6,823 nt of DNA from Anaerolineales bacterium. GTDB lineage: Bacteria; Chloroflexota; Anaerolineae; Anaerolineales; Villigracilaceae. The position numbers and the translations under genes were made by a program. Below the pieces are notes generated by a model that saw nothing but the letters and a program-made list of their open reading frames with translations, did not search any database and was not told where the DNA came from. This document shows, piece by piece, positions 6,211-6,823 of this stretch. Each line of letters starts with the position of its first letter. The first letter of the stretch is position 1. The stretch spans positions 1-6,823 of the forward strand of contig JAICRQ010000190.1 of the NCBI GenBank assembly GCA_025966435.1, given 5' to 3'.

Positions 6211-6823
6211 ATGCACATTCAATCCTTCTCTTATATCGTTCCGCTCCTGCTAGCTATCGTGATTGCTGGCTTTGTGGCGGTCTATGCCTGGCAGCGGCGC
6301 GCGATCACTAGTGCGGCCATGCCTCTTGCCCTGCTCGCCCTTGCATGCGGGGAATGGTCATTAGGATATGCGCTGGAGATTGGCGGCACAGATATGCCGA
6401 CCAAGATCCTCTCGGGAAAAATTCAGTATATCGGTATTAGCGCATTACCGCTTGTATGGGTAATATTCGCTTCTACATTTTCCAATCTGGGTGCCCGAAC
6501 CACGCGCGGCAAAGTGATCCTGTTATCCATTATCCCGCTGATCACGCTTCTCCTTGCGTTTACAAACGAGCTGCATGGGTTGATCTGGAGCAATGCACAA
6601 ATTCGCACGGTGGGCACATTTTCGGCGCTTGAGGTAACGCATGGGCCCTGGTTTTGGGTCTACTGGGTCTACGCTAATATTCTCCTGGTGATGGGAACGA
6701 TCTTTATTCTGCGATCCATCAACCGTAGTAAAGGCCTGCTTCGCAGACAGAACTTCGCCCTATTGATTGCTGTACTCACGCCCTGGGTCGGAAATCTACT
6801 TTACGTCCTGGGCTTATCTCCAA
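6211..6823 (+). CDS. Membrane sensor with histidine-kinase 7TM N-terminal domain (partial)
   Basis: The open frame runs off the right edge after 204 residues with no stop. What is visible matches the N-terminal seven-helix region found in many bacterial sensor kinases (HisKA_7TM type). Hydrophobic helices lie at about 8-26, 35-56, 73-91, 102-118, 147-168 and 181-200. The family pattern appears in order: K-x-QYIG (70-75), P-x-VW (80-83), FTNELHGLIW (117-126), GPWFWVYWVYA (145-155), RRQ (178-180) and PWVGN (191-195). This domain senses an unknown signal in the membrane. The missing C-terminal part is usually PAS plus histidine kinase, less often GGDEF or another output, so the activity cannot be called here. 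The frame is open back to a TAA at 6076, but 6211 is the first ATG, GTG or TTG, and it places the first helix correctly. It is transcribed away from ligA. Confidence 0.85.
   Translation, partial: MHIQSFSYIVPLLLAIVIAGFVAVYAWQRRAITSAAMPLALLALACGEWSLGYALEIGGTDMPTKILSGKIQYIGISALPLVWVIFASTFSNLGARTTRGKVILLSIIPLITLLLAFTNELHGLIWSNAQIRTVGTFSALEVTHGPWFWVYWVYANILLVMGTIFILRSINRSKGLLRRQNFALLIAVLTPWVGNLLYVLGLSP

Noticed and set aside
6423..6617. A minus-strand frame of 64 codons opposite the sensor gene
   Set aside because: It is antisense to the conserved 7TM sensor motifs and has no start signal.
1..6823. A new defence, mobile or multi-gene system
   Set aside because: No transposase, integrase, toxin pair, nuclease or repeat array is visible. 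The genes are common chromosomal families with no shared pathway, so I do not claim one.

Overview
The window carries four genes on the minus strand and the start of one on the plus strand, and it reads as ordinary bacterial chromosome. I see no mobile element, CRISPR array, tRNA or rRNA. The likely source is a Chloroflexota bacterium, probably of the Anaerolineae type. This is an inference from style: a Thr-Pro linker after the signal peptide of a secreted protein, a lipoprotein starting Cys-Gln-Phe-Leu-Thr-Pro, and a 7TM-type sensor N-terminus. No marker gene settles it.

Layout from the right: a partial membrane sensor with the N-terminal seven-helix region of histidine kinases (6211 to the edge, plus strand) diverges from ligA, the NAD+-dependent DNA ligase (3898-5946, minus). 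The 264-base gap between them holds a TATAAT box for each direction, a 15-base inverted repeat in front of the sensor promoter, and a 10-base palindrome over the ligA -35 region. The ligA box sits six bases before its ATG, which predicts a leaderless mRNA. An unrecognised lipoprotein gene (3085-3855) follows ligA after 42 bases and is probably cotranscribed.

Next on the minus strand comes a SulP/SLC26 anion transporter with a C-terminal STAS domain (1320-2981). Last is a secreted GH18-like (chitinase-fold) protein (88-1230), which has its own good promoter, a perfect Shine-Dalgarno and a strong 16-bp-stem terminator. That terminator works in both directions and suggests a convergent gene ending just left of the window.

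The genes do not form an evident pathway. DNA repair/replication, anion uptake, a cell-surface lipoprotein, a secreted glycan-active or glycan-binding protein and a sensor simply lie side by side. I found no convincing new multi-gene system. The items most worth checking are the leaderless ligA start, an atypical charged segment in the LigA helix-hairpin-helix region, the degenerate GH18 motif, and the inverted repeat before the sensor gene.
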